Positions 11,149-22,402 of a stretch of DNA of 64,000 nt are shown here, piece by piece. Source of the DNA: Helianthus annuus (taxonomy: Eukaryota > Streptophyta > Magnoliopsida > Asterales > Asteraceae); the NCBI RefSeq assembly GCF_002127325.2, contig NC_035436.2, positions 113,607,591 to 113,671,590 on the forward strand, written 5' to 3'. How positions within the stretch are numbered: position 1 is the stretch's first letter; each line of letters starts with the position of its first letter. The notes below the pieces were generated by a model. It was not told the origin of the DNA. It saw nothing but the letters and a program-made list of their open reading frames with translations, and did not search any database. A program made the translations under genes and the position numbers.

Positions 11149-11575
11149 TGTTGGACCGTTCTATGACCCGATAAGTCAGTCAAGGTAGTTCATCTTCATG
11201 TATGAAGGCGGAATCAACATATATGAAGTTACAACAGCTTATCCTTTCAATTCCTTATCTTTCTATTGCTTTCTGATAAAAATTTGGCAGAGTTTCAGCA
11301 CCGTAGCACACACATACACTGTTACAACTTATGAACCGCTCACCCCTATATATAGATATCCAGGGTCGCTCTTAAGACATGACACATGAGCGATCCAGAC
11401 CCTTTGTCGTATAAGCGATCCATATAAGTGATACAAAAGCGGTCCACATCAACACAATGACTAATAAGCGATCCTAAGCCTATTTTACACAATATTTACA
11501 CTTTAACCCCTTATAGACCAATCTTGACTTCAGACTTTTTGTAGACGCAGTCAACAGACATTCCGTGCATCAACA
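11149..11575 (-). repeat. Pal right LTR, minus orientation (427 bp)
   Basis: This is the reverse complement of 9757-10183 with a few substitutions, for example GATATC for GATCTC by the TATA box at 11347-11354. Its outer end CATCAACA is followed by the duplicated target AACGT. Confidence 0.94.
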
Positions 11576-11580
11576 AACGT
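11576..11580. repeat. Target-site duplication AACGT, right of Pal
   Basis: This is the second copy of the 5-bp target; see 9752-9756. Confidence 0.9.
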
Positions 11581-11739
11581 TGACTTTTGGACTCGAAAAA
11601 CGAATAAAAGAACGAAAGAATACTTACGGAGGGTCCCCGAATGCTAATCTAGATCAAAGAGCTCAGGTATGAAGCAATGGCATCAACTTGGAGCATTTTG
11701 ATCAGATTTGTGTGGGTTTTACATCAAAGGGGGGGGGGG

Positions 11740-11749
11740 TATTTATAGG
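11740..11749 (-). promoter_or_regulatory. TATA box of GypL LTR
   Basis: On the minus strand CCTATAAATA follows a run of ten C. It matches the plant TATA consensus and indicates that U3 lies to its right (11750-12823). Confidence 0.7.
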
Positions 11750-12239
11750 AAAAGTAGAGCCGTTAGGATCGTTTCTTGAATATCGTGCCACGATCCAAGC
11801 CGTACACTTGTCACAAAGTTGTGGTGGCTTAACGTGACCCTTGGCTCCTGATTTGGTGAAAGGGCATTGCCCTTTGGGTTGTTTGAAAGGCCAAGTTGTG
11901 CAAGAAAGACAAAATTCTATTACAGAAGGGGCCATGCGGCCCGCATCAGGATTGGACAAAACTCAGGCGGGCCGCCTGGCCCTGTCTGATCTGCACATAC
12001 TTTCAGAAATGGTAGTTTTGGTCCCTGTTGCGTATTTAAGCCATTTCCGACGCTTCTAAGGCCCGTAAAGCCAACTTTAAGGCCCTAAAATGATGCCTAA
12101 ACATTGTGGACATGAAACATGCTCAAAAATATGTCGGATGTTGGTTCGTTTGGCCGTACGATCGCGATGTTCGGTTAATTACGACGGAATGCGCATAAGC
12201 GCGAAAGACGATCCAAATGACGCGACGAACGGATTTTTC

Positions 12240-12660
12240 TCATGCCAAACACTAAGGCATAATATAAGGATGCTTACATAAATTTTTGGATGTCCGGATG
12301 TATTCAGAATGTAAGTTATGCGCGAAAGTGCAAACTTGTGTACTTTTTGACACTTTTAGTCCCTGAATGATCCAAAAGTTTGTTTTAGCATACCAAACCC
12401 TTCAAAGCCTATTTCTAAGATATGTAAAGGATATTTATGGTATGTTTAACTTATGGACATGTTCCGGAATGTTCGTTATAGTTCAAATTGGCATACTTTC
12501 GCAGTTTGTCAAGTTTAGTCCCTGTAAGCGAATTAACTTGTTTTTGCCATACCAAAGCCTTCAAAACTTATTTCTAAGTTATGTAAAGGTTATTTAAGGT
12601 ATGTTAAGTATATGTTGATGTCCCGGAGTATTTGTCGCATTAAACTGAGTACGTTTTCGC
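12240..12660. repeat. Three degenerate repeats of about 155 bp in GypL U3
   Basis: Three successive blocks begin with CATACCAAA-type sequence near 12241, 12391 and 12549. They continue with TTTCTAAG-TATGTAAAGG and end near a TGTTCCGGA/TGTCCCGGA word. The last two are clearly related and the first is more diverged. They lie upstream of the TATA box, where enhancer repeats would be expected. Confidence 0.7.
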
Positions 12661-12823
12661 ACCAGGTTGCGTATAATTCTCCAGAAAGCGATGTAAAGTT
12701 TGAAATTGTACCAGGATTGATATGTGCAATAGATACACATATTTATACAAGATCCCAAGTATGAAATAGGATATTTCATCGGCTTGGTATTTGTTTGATG
12801 GTCGCGGTGACACAGGTGTCACA

Positions 12824-13284
12824 TGAACAGAAGCTCGGGCACGGCCCCGTGTCCATCTGACTCTCTCTTTTTATTAATTGTAATTTGCAATTACAATAAA
12901 TGCGCCTGCAGGAAGTTGACCACGCCCCCGTGTCCGCTGAGCACGGCCCCGTGGTGGGCAACAGAAGCTTTTATGAGTTTGTCTTTTCTGCTGACACTTG
13001 GGCACGGCCCCGTGCTCACTGAGCACGGGGCATGTTCAGTTTTCTGTCTTCTTTGTTTTGCTTGGGAAGATGCTGTCGGGAGGTCGGGCATGCCACTTTT
13101 GTTCCTTTTCTTGTATTTATGTTAGATTTAGCTGTCTTTTTGCTTCTTTTGTTCATTTGAGCTCATTTAATCCTGAAAATACAAAAGGAAGACAAAAACA
13201 CACTTTTTCCAACATTAGTACTAAAAAAGAGTTAGTTTTATGCTACAATTGATATAATTTATATGTTGCATTTTGTGCACATCA
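12824..13284 (-). repeat. Ath1 3' LTR, partial
   Basis: It corresponds to the last roughly 470 bp of the Ath2 LTR (about 20130-20616) and ends GCACATCA next to the polypurine tract. It carries paired CACGGCCCCGTG words near 12837, 12922 and 13003. There is no coding sequence; the overlapping reading frames on both strands here are by-products of the G+C-rich words. Confidence 0.85.
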
Positions 13285-15195
13285 AATACCCCCACACTTG
13301 AATCTTTGCTTGTCTTCAAGCAAAACTCTTTGTAATGTGGCTTTTTCACTCCCAAATGGAATGGGTAGAAGAGAAGGTTTTTGGGCTTGTCATAGACTGT
13401 CGGGATTTCCAAAATTCTTTAATTAAGTTTTATTTTTATTTATTTACAATCCTATTCGTCATGATTTATTAAAAACATTTTTAGGAAAAATTACTTATTA
13501 GGGCATAACATACCTTTTTTAAAATTCCATTTATATACAAGTTCACATACCTCACGGGGAATCACTCAACACTCGGCCGAAGGTGCATTTTTAGTGAATC
13601 ACTCGAGAGCGGCATGGAACTTACTCCTACCGTAAGCTTGCCAAGCAATCAATCCTCCTCCTCTTTAACTATATACCTTTGTAAATATCAAGAGGACTTT
13701 TTGGGTGAAGCGTTAGGCTTGGGCTAAAGGTGGGTGGTTGGGTTAGTGGTAAGTAAAAGGGCGAAAAGCGTAACAAAACGTCGGTTTTTTTTGAAAGACT
13801 TTTTATTTTTCATACTTTTATTTTATTTTGATGAACCATTCTTTTTAAAACAAAGTTATTTTTGATGAACTTGTTTGTTTATTTGGTTTCATCAAAATTA
13901 TATATATATATATTTCAAGTCATAAGAAAACCGAACGTTGTTACTAAAAGAAAGGGGTAAAATAAAAGGGTTTAGGTGGGTAAAAAGGGTGATTGTTTTG
14001 GGTTAAGAAATGAAAAGATTTAGGCTCAAAGGGGTTAACTAGGGGGATTTTGGGTAGGTGGTAAAAAAATGAAAAATAATGGTGTAGAAAGAAAAAAAGT
14101 TAGTCCTAATGCCTCCATCATTTACTTACTTGGGTTTAAGTTGGTAAGGACTGGGAATGTATTGTCGTGGCAAGTTCTAGAGTCGTACAAACCAAGCGGC
14201 TATTCACACAAGAAACGAAAAATAAGCATTTAGTGTAAAGATATGTATTTCTATGCTCAATAAAGGCTCAAAACTCACTTTTGTGGGAAAGGGTGTTTTT
14301 TTATGTGATCAAGTATATATAATCAAATTTTAACTAAGTTTGTTATGCCGTTTCATAATTTTCTCATGTTGGTTCTTTTTATCACGACGCTATCGGTTGT
14401 AAACTTGTAAAAATATAACCTTGTTAGAACTTGAATTCCCAACTTAAACTTAGACAAGAAAAAAGAAAAATGAAAATTTTTGAAAAAAATTTGGGGTGAT
14501 TAGCGGTTCCAATAGAGTTTTGTGTAAGGCTTGTTATTAGGACTTGCAAGATTCAAGGTTTTAGCATCCCCCCCACACATAAATTACACATTGTCCTCAA
14601 TGTGTCCCAAAAATAAGTTTTTAGGTTGATTGAATGTGTAAAAAGGGTGTTAAAAGCAAAATTTTATGTTACTGGTACTTTGGACACGGCCCCGTGTCGG
14701 ATGGACACGACCCCGTGTTCAACTGCCAGTAACGAAAACTTACAGAAGGTGGACACGGGGGCGTGTTGGATGGGCACGGCCTCGTGTGTGGCAAAAATCT
14801 GCAGAATTTAGACAAACAGTAGGTCTGGGAGGTAGGCACAGGGGCGTTTTGGCCGGACACGACCCCGTGTAGACAGTCTGCAGGGTTGAAAAACAAGTTT
14901 CTTTCTCCGGTTTTCCTGCCCCGGCTTTAGTAGCACTAATATTTAGCACTCTAAGCCTCGTATGTACCTGTTTTATCAATAAATACTGCACTAAATAATA
15001 CCAAACATCCTAGATTACCATGCTCAACATCCAAACCATCAAGTTAAAAGATAAAAACAAAAGCAGAAAATAAAAATAAGTTAGGGAAAGTAAATTGTTC
15101 AACACTTCGGCACGCAGGCCGGAAATTGTTTGATAAAAAAGGGAATTTAACCTGTGGGATCACCAACCATCCACTCTTACTCTTACTCCACCCGC
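13285..15195 (-). other. Ath1 non-coding 3' region and polypurine tract
   Basis: CAAGTGTGGGGGTATT (element sense, 13285-13300) is the polypurine tract beside the LTR. The rest is AT-rich, runs parallel to the 3' region of Ath2 (20617 to about 22000), and contains six CACGGCCCCGTG-type words at 14682-14872. No reading frame shows a conserved motif. Confidence 0.8.
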
Positions 15196-16341
15196 CTAGT
15201 CCATGTCTTCATCACTGTCATCACCTCCTTCCCCATGCCCCACCATGTACTCCCGGATGCTTCCGATGTCATCTTGGATATCGGTGATGTTTCTTTCAAT
15301 GGCTTCGACCCGGTGGTATGTGTTGTTGGCGAGGTTGTAGGTGTTCCTGGTGCACATAAGGTTTTCCTGCAAAAGATCATGTAAACTCTGAAAGTTAGGA
15401 AAACCACCTCCTTGTGAGGAGGACGGGCCTGGTTCACCGTGGGGTTGGTACTGGTATTGGGGAGGTGGAGCGTGAAGGACTAGTGCCTCTTGCGGGTTCC
15501 ATGCATGACCTTGCATCCTCTGAAAGCTTACCGACCCGTCTTCCGCCTCATAGATTAGATTCATGGAGGGACAAATGTGTACATCGACCCGTCCTGACCA
15601 TGGGCTCCTTTCAAAAGACCTAGGTATTCACGTGAAATGCTTGAAGAGGCGGTACACCCATCCCCCGAAGAAAATAGGGGTTGGTGCATGAGCAAGCCGG
15701 TTCAGATGCATGTTCCGGAGTAGGAGGAATGGAACATCGAGGGGTTTACGGGTGTGAATGCAGTGAAGGACTACCAAGTCTCTCAATCCAACAATGCCGC
15801 TGCTGTCATGTCTCTGACTAAGAGAGTAAGCGAGGAGCCTATGAATATAGCGATAAAGCGGATCCCTCAGCTTAGTGCTCTTAGTGCTACTCGGATTGTA
15901 GAACCCGTCACCAATCTGAGCCCATGCGGCTTGGCGTTCGTTCTCATCCAACTCTCGTATTCCTCCAGTGTTCTCTTCACTTCCCGAATCCTCCTCCGTA
16001 TACAACCCAACTATTGCCCCGAATTGTGCCATAGAGATAGAGTACCTAGTTCCACCACACCGAAATGCAACCCCATTATTGTCGAAAGGGTTGCACCTTG
16101 AATTGAAAGTGAAGGTGCTGTAGAACTCCATAGTGCACTCGAGTACCGATCGAAGTCGAGTGGTCAGGGCAACCCTTAGTGGGCCGGTAACGAGGTTGTT
16201 AAACCGGTCAAGTTGGTTCACCATAGCTAAGAGGTCCGTGCATGCTTGTCTTGGGTATTCTTCGGGTCTTGTTTGAAGTGTGTCATATCTGGCCCTAGCA
16301 TCGAGCTCATTTGCGTTGAATCTTGTGAACTTCTTTGACAT
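15196..16341 (-). pseudogene. Ath1 env-like ORF remnant
   Basis: From the ATG at 16341 the frame reads MSKKFTRFNANELDARARYD and continues for about 380 codons with a single in-frame TGA at 15628-15630. Athila elements carry an additional ORF downstream of integrase, called env-like, whose role is unproven. The position here (after integrase, before the 3' LTR) and the segment MEFYSTFTFNS...VAFRCGG fit that family. The C-terminal part is acidic (GDDSDEDMD) with a possible coiled-coil around ERNITDIQDDIGSIREY. I see no clear signal peptide or membrane span. A frame extension upstream of 16341 reads through CACGGCCCCGTG words and is not protein-like. Confidence 0.75.
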
Positions 16342-17130
16342 CTGAAAGAATACACTAAAAGTTAGCATGAAACAATGAGATTTTCGAAGAAAAACTGCAA
16401 AACAGTGGGCTGGACACGGCCCCGTGCTCAGCGGGCACGACCCCGTGTCCAAGCGTCTGTTACTAAAAAATTCCATTTTTCGACCCGGTTCCGAAAATCT
16501 GAAAATTTTTTGCCAACTAGGTGCGGTTTCCCCCGAAAATGAAACCCCAAGTGCCGTTTTTCTCAAAACAAACCGTTTACCCCTTCAATTTTATCTTTTT
16601 CGGTTAAAAAACAAGGGTTTGGGGTTTTTGTGAGAAATCGGGCAAATCTATCAACATTACAAGTGGATTTACTTCCCATAACACTAATCTAAACTAATGC
16701 TAACAGATTTAAACAAAAATTTGAGGTTTGATCCGGATGAACTTCAAGAACCCTAGATTTTCCCCAAATTTTTTATGTTTTAACTACATGCAAGTAAATA
16801 ATCTAACTACTAATGATGAGAGAATCATACCTTGATGTTGTTCGAAAGAGAGGAGACGTCGAAAATCTGCGGAAAATCGCCTGGACCAGAGCGTTTTTCG
16901 GGGAAACGGGGCGTGTGGAATGATGTAACTGTTATGAAAAAGGGGTTTTATCCCGACAGTTGCGCGGACACAGCCCCGTGTCCAGCGGACACGGCCTCGT
17001 GCCGAGCAAAGTTTTTTTTTTTCAGTGCTCGTGTGAGTGCCCTGTTTTCCCAAAAACTTGGTTAGAAGACTTACCGGTTTTGATGTTTTACCCGTTTGTT
17101 CGTAACGTACCAGGTATGATGTTGATGTCT
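16342..17130 (-). other. Ath1 spacer between integrase and env-like ORF
   Basis: This stretch is non-coding. It contains two pairs of CACGGCCCCGTG-type words (16413-16455 and 16964-17005). Reading frames on either strand cross these words and show no conserved motif. Confidence 0.7.
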
Positions 17131-18912
17131 TTACTCATCAACCTTTTGAAGCGAGATCTCTTCCTCCTCATCCTCAATAAATCCTTGATAGAGTTTTAGC
17201 CGTTGGCCATTGACTTTGAATGAAATTCCATTCCGAGATTTAATTTCTACTGCACCGTGAGGAAAAATATGGGTGATGGAAAAAGGTCCTGACCACCTAG
17301 ATTTTAGTTTACCCGGAAATAATCGAAGTCGTGAATTAAACAATAGAACTTGATCTCCCACGCGAAATTCATTAGGTTTAATGTGTTTTTCGTGTAAATT
17401 TTTCATTCTCTCCTTATAAATTTCAGAGTTAGAGTATGCGTAATTCCTTAATTCGTCTAATTCATTTATTTGACAAAATCGATTTTTACCTGCAATTTCT
17501 AAATCCAAGTTTATATTTTTTAATGCCCAGTAGGCCTTGTGAGCTATTTCTACTGGCAAATGACAACTTTTTCCATAGACGAGCTTATATGGGGTTGTGC
17601 CTATAGTTGTTTTATAAGCAGTTCGAAAAGCCCATAAAGCATCATCTAATTTATCAGCCCATTCTTTTTTATTTAAACCTATGGTTTTTTTCAAATATTC
17701 GTTTTAAACCTCTATTAGTCACTTCGGCTTGTTCGTTTGTTTTAGGGTGATATGCTGTTGAGACCCAGTGATAGACCCCATGTCTTGTTAAGATTTTTTC
17801 GAGTTGATGATTACAAAAATGGGTACCTCTATCACTTATTAATGCTTTAGGTGTTCCAAAACGAGAGAATAATTTTTTCAGAAATCTTACCACGACTCTT
17901 CCATCATTTGTTGGAAGTGCCTCGGCCTCGACCCATTTAGACAGGTAATCGACTGCCACAAGTATATATTGACGGTGGGAAAGGTCCCATGAAATCGAGT
18001 CCTCACACATCAAAAATTTCACAAACGAGAATGCCATATTGTGGCATTTCATTTTTGGAAGAAATATTACCTTATCTTTGGCAAGCATCACATGTCTTGA
18101 CAAGATTTTGCGCATCTTTGTAAATGGTCGGCCAATAAAATCCTGAATCAAATACCTTTCGTGCGGTACTAGCGGCACCATGATGTCCTCCATATGGACC
18201 TTCATGACAATGGCGGAGAATTCTTCGTGCTTCGTTTCCATGTACGCATCTTCGGATGAGTTGGTCGGCACACATTTTGAAAAGATAAGGATCTTCCCAA
18301 AAGTAATGTTTTACATCAGCAAAGAGTTTCTTTCTTTGGTGATGTGGCCATCCCTTGGTGACTATACCGCTATCCAAGTAGTTAGCATAGTCAGCATACC
18401 ATGGCTCTTGTCTATATTCCGCCATTTCCAGGGACTCTGTTGGAAATTTTTCGTTGATTTGCTCGTCCCTGGTTGCCTCCAAAGCTGGGTCTTCTAAACA
18501 CGAAAGATGATCTGCTGCCGTGTTTTCTGCTCCTCTTTTGTCTTTGATTTCAATATCAAATTCTTGGAGGAGTAGAATCCACCTGATCAAACGGGGTATT
18601 GCGTCTTGTTTCTTGAAGAGGTATCAGATGGCTGCATGATCTGTATAGACTACAGTTTTAGACAGAACAAGGTAAGAATGAAATTTATCAAAAGCAAATA
18701 CCACAGCTAGTAATTCTTTTTCAGTGGTTGTGTAATTCTCTTGTGCATCGTTAAGTGTTTTACTAGCATAATAAATTGGGTGGAAATGCTTTTCTTTCCT
18801 TTGTCCCAAGACTGCTCCAACGACAAAGTCACTTGCATCACACATGATTTCGAAAGGTAATTTCCAATCAGGCGCTATCATGATAGGTGCATTGACTAGC
18901 ATTTCCTTGAGG
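17131..18912 (-). pseudogene. Ath1 RNase H and integrase remnant
   Basis: Leftwards from 18912 come the RT connection and RNase H start (CDASDFVVGAVLGQ, YTDHAAI), an in-frame TGA at 18624-18626, the RNase H to integrase linker, the integrase zinc finger ending TCDACQR (stop at 18072), and the integrase core with VDYLSKWVEAEA (first D), ISDRGTHF (second D) and NEQAEVTNRGLKRIF (E). The C-terminal part (17694-17131) has DDALWAFRTAYKT and SGPFSITHIFPHGAVEI. Frameshifts lie near 18000 and 17690. The sequence is continuous with the RT fragment right of Ath2 once the insertion is allowed for. Confidence 0.9.
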
Positions 18913-18917
18913 GTTAG
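18913..18917. repeat. Target-site duplication GTTAG, left of Ath2
   Basis: GTTAG precedes the Ath2 terminus TGATGTGCG and recurs at 26733-26737 after the right terminus. Confidence 0.95.
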
Positions 18918-20616
18918 TGATGTGCGTGAAGTGTGTTATATTTTTGATGTATATTTAAGCCCCTTTTTACACTTTTAGCCAAGTTTTAAATTTATAAAAC
19001 ACGATATTTACTAACACTAAACACACATATGGGCAAGTGCACCCATCGTGGACGTAGTATAGTGTTGGTAAGATACCGAGGTCGTCCAAGGACACAAGAG
19101 CTTTTAATACCGGTTTATCCTCAACGTCTAATCAAATCAAAAAGTGAGAAAAATATTTTTTTTTAAACTAAGAAAATAAAAACTAACTAAATGCTGAAAA
19201 ATAAAATAAAATAAAAACAGATAGACAAGATGCATCACTTGGATCCGACACGTGTATTAGTATAACCTTTGATTATTTTCGCACTTTTGCACTTGTTTAA
19301 GAGATTATCTTAGTTATTGTAGTAGGCCCCTCTTTTGAAGGCGACGTTACCCTTAACCCAGTAGTTTGAGTCAGCAAGGATACAATCTTAAAGGGTCGGA
19401 TTATTGAAAGATAATGAATTAAGTTACTAATGCAAATTGTGGTAGGCCCCGCTTTCGGCGGTGACGTTACCCTCGGCTAAGTAGTCTAAGTCAGTAGGGA
19501 TACAGTCCTAAATAGCCGGGTTATAGTATTAATAGTAGTTAACTTATGAGGGGGTCAAAGAGTTTGGATACCCGCCATCCAATACCTATGGGCATTGAAG
19601 GAGATCCTACTAAATTTGACCCAGGTCCCAAGCAGGACCTCTAAACGCTGAACAAGGGCAAGACCTTTACCAAACCGTTCCCTTAACCCCCGACCAGGTA
19701 GTCAACATACCTCCATATAGACCGTGGAGATATGAATGGTGAAAATCTTTTATTTTATATAGACAGTAAAATAATGCCAAGACACTACGGACAAACGATA
19801 AGGAAAGATCACCTTCAACATAAGCAACTAATTATTAAAGTCATTAATACAAAACCAAATAAAAAGTGCAAAAGATTAAAAATAAAAAGTATTATACTAA
19901 ACACTTGTCTTCACCAAGTGATGTAAGAGACTTAGGCAAACATGGCCTTGATTGTCAAGAACTCTTACGATCAATCTTGGATCCCGAGACGACTCACACA
20001 CTCTATGATGGACAATGGATGATGGTGGTGGATGATGGTGTTATGGTGGTGGTGGGTGGTGGATGAAGTGTGAGAGAGGTGGTGTGCCAAGGGATGAGAT
20101 GGAATGAAACCAAGCACTCCTATTTATAGGCTGAACAGAAGGCTGGGCACGGCCCCGTGTCCGCTGGACACTCCCCCGTGCCCGTCTGACACTCTCTCTC
20201 CTCATTAATTGTAATTCGCAATTACAATTAATGCGCCTGCTGTACTTTCACTACGCCCCCGTGCCCGCTGGACACGGCCCCGTGGTGGGCAATGGAAGCT
20301 TCTATAAGTTTGTCTTTTATGCTGCTTCTTGGGCACGGCCCCGTGCTGGCTGAGCACGGGGCGTGTTCAGACTTCTGCTTTCTCTTCTTTGCCTTGGAGG
20401 ATGCCGTTGAGGGTCCGAGCAGTCTACTTTTATTCCTTTTCTTGTATTTATGCTAGAATTAGTTGTCTTTTTTGCTTCTTTTGTGAATTTGAGCTCATTT
20501 CATCCTGAAAATACAAAAGAAAGACAAAAACACTCTTTTTCCAACATTAGTACTTAAAAAGGGTTAGTTTTATGCCTTAATTGATGTGATTTATATGTTG
20601 TATTTTACACACATCA
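18918..20616 (-). repeat. Ath2 3' LTR (1699 bp)
   Basis: Same length as the right LTR. On the minus strand a TATA box lies at 20121-20130. CACGGCCCCGTG words fall in U3 at about 20139-20365. The short frames at 19732-20066 recur in the other LTR at the same offset and have no known product. Confidence 0.96.
20121..20130 (-). promoter_or_regulatory. TATA box of Ath2 left LTR
   Basis: CCTATAAATA on the minus strand. The counterpart in the right (5') LTR at 26238-26247 is the one that would drive Ath2. Confidence 0.75.
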
Positions 20617-22402
20617 AATACCCCCACACTTGAACTTTTGCTTGTCCTCAAGCAAAACTCTTTAAATGTGGCTTACACTCCCAAATGGAATAGGTAGAAG
20701 AGAAAGTTTTTGGCTTGTCATAGAGTGTCGGGAATCCAAGATCTTTGTAAGTTTTATTTTTATTTATTTACAATCCTATTCGTTATGATTTATTTAGAAC
20801 GTTTCACAAGATAAATTACTTATTCGGGCATAGCATGCCTTATTAAAATTCCATTTATATACAAGTTCACATACCTCACGGGAGATCACTCAACACTCGG
20901 CCGAAGGTGTAATTTTTTTAGTGAATCACTCGAGAGCGGCATGGAACTTACGCCTTCCATAGGCTTGCCAAGCAATCAATCCTCCTCCTTTTTAACTTTT
21001 TACCTTTGTAAATATCAAGAGGACTTTTTGGGTGAAGGGTTAGGCTTGGGTTAAAGGTGGGTGGTTGGGTTAGTGGTTAGTAAAAGGGTGAAAATCGTAA
21101 AAAGCGTCGGTTTTCGTGACACACCTTGTTTTTAGTGACTTTTTATTTTGAAGTATTTCTCCAAACAAGCTTTTATATAGCTTTTGTTTGTTTTTGACTT
21201 CATCATTTTTTTTGATAAGTCACATAAAATAGCGAGCTTACGAAAAACCGAGCTTGTTACTAAAATAAAGGGTGAAAAATAAAAAAGGGTTTTTGGTGGG
21301 TAAAAAGGGTTTTAGGGTAATGAAATGAAAGGTTTAGGCTCAAAGGGGCTAACTAGGGGGATTTTGGGTAGGTGGTAAAAAAAAATGAAAAATAATGGTG
21401 TAGAAAGAAAAATATGGTTAGTCCTAATGCCTCCATCACTTACTTACTTGGGTTTAAGTTGGTAAGGACCGGAAATGTATCGTCGTGGCAAGTTCTAGAG
21501 TTGTAAGAACCAAGCAGCTATTCACACAAGAAACAAAAAAATGAGCATTTAGTCTAAAGATGTATATTTGTATGCTCAATAAAGGCTCAAAACTCACTTT
21601 TGTGGGAATGGGTTTTTAATGCGATCAAGTATATATAATCGAATTTTTAACTAGACTTGTTATGCCGTTTCGTAATTTTCTTATGTTGGTTCTTTGTTAT
21701 CACGACGCTATCGGTTGTAAATTTGTAAAAATATAACCTTTTTAGAACTTGTTATTCCCAAATTAAACCAAGACAAGTAAAAAAAAAACGAAAAGTTTTT
21801 GAAAAAATTTGGGGTGTTTAGCGGTTCCAATAGAGTTTTGTGTAAGGCTTGTAATTAGGATTCGCAAAATTCAAGGTTTTAGCATCCCCCCCACACTTAA
21901 ATTACACATTGTCCTCAATGTGTCCTAACAATAAGATTTTTGGTTGATTAGAATGTGTAAAAGTGGGTTAAAAAGCAAAGATTTATGTTGCTGGCATCCT
22001 AGACACGGCCCCGTGGTGACCGGGCACGGCCCCGTGGTCAGGTGCCAGTAACAGAAATTAAAGAAATAAGACAGAAGCCTGGACACGGGGGCGTGTCCGC
22101 TGAACACGGCCCGTGTCCAGTTACCTGAACTAGGCGTTTTTTCTACAGGTGGCTCAGCACGGGGCCGTGTTGGTTGGGCACGGCCCGTGTTGAGCCTTCT
22201 GTGATGGAGATTTGTGTCGGGTTGCTCTGTTCTTTGTGCATGGGGCCATTTTTCTCGTTCCCTTTTTCATCCATTACCACCATGAGTGTGTTTTATTCTG
22301 CAAATTAAAACTAAAAGATTAAACTAAACTAAGGATAGTTCCGTGGAATGCCTCCGTGGTGCGCCACGTTTATAAGGGTCCTTGGCTAGACCCAATGCGA
22401 GG
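20617..22402 (-). other. Ath2 non-coding 3' region with polypurine tract
   Basis: In element sense the tract reads CAAGTGTGGGGGTATT at 20617-20632. Most of the region parallels Ath1 13285-14900. Six CACGGCCCCGTG-type words lie at 21999-22195. No coding sequence is seen. Confidence 0.82.

Larger units (their letters stand above)
9757..11575. mobile_element. Pal: Copia-type unit with head-to-head inverted LTRs
   Basis: Two 427-bp LTRs face each other: 9757-10183 on the plus strand and 11149-11575 on the minus strand, with roughly four differences by eye. Each carries a TATATATA box and ends in CCAACA next to a tRNA-iMet primer site that points inwards. The 965-bp interior is the leader and gag start of the right-hand (minus) element. 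Gag coding stops abruptly where the inverted primer site and left LTR begin. AACGT flanks both outer ends, so the inverted structure entered as one integration event with a U3 end at both termini. A normal element has one U3 end and one U5 end. Confidence 0.93.
8967..12823 (-). mobile_element. GypL: Gypsy LTR (probably solo or partial), interrupted by Pal
   Basis: The host segments 8967-9756 and 11581-12823 are one sequence split by Pal. In element sense the LTR starts at 12823 with TGTGACACCTGTGTCACC and has a TATA box at 11740-11749. The far end lies left of Tek1, outside the window. At least 2.0 kb of LTR is present with no internal region, primer site or polypurine tract visible. It sits in the LTR of Ath1, whose sequence begins at 12824. 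No coding sequence is recognised; the minus-strand frame at 9473-9751 has no known motif. Confidence 0.7.

Noticed and set aside
9757..11575. A DNA transposon with 427-bp terminal inverted repeats and 5-bp duplications
   Set aside because: The repeats carry TATA boxes and TG...CA ends, each is followed by a tRNA-iMet primer site, and the interior is a Copia leader and gag start.
14626..14991. Overlapping small genes on both strands (Cys/Pro/Arg-rich peptides), also at 12823-13125, 21925-22107 and 26446-26673
   Set aside because: They are translations of the CACGGCCCCGTG words, appear on both strands and are not conserved as protein.
19732..20066. Small LTR genes at 19732-20066 and 25849-26183
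   Set aside because: They are identical because they lie in the two LTRs of Ath2. They have no known motif, and one ends in a GGTGGT simple repeat.
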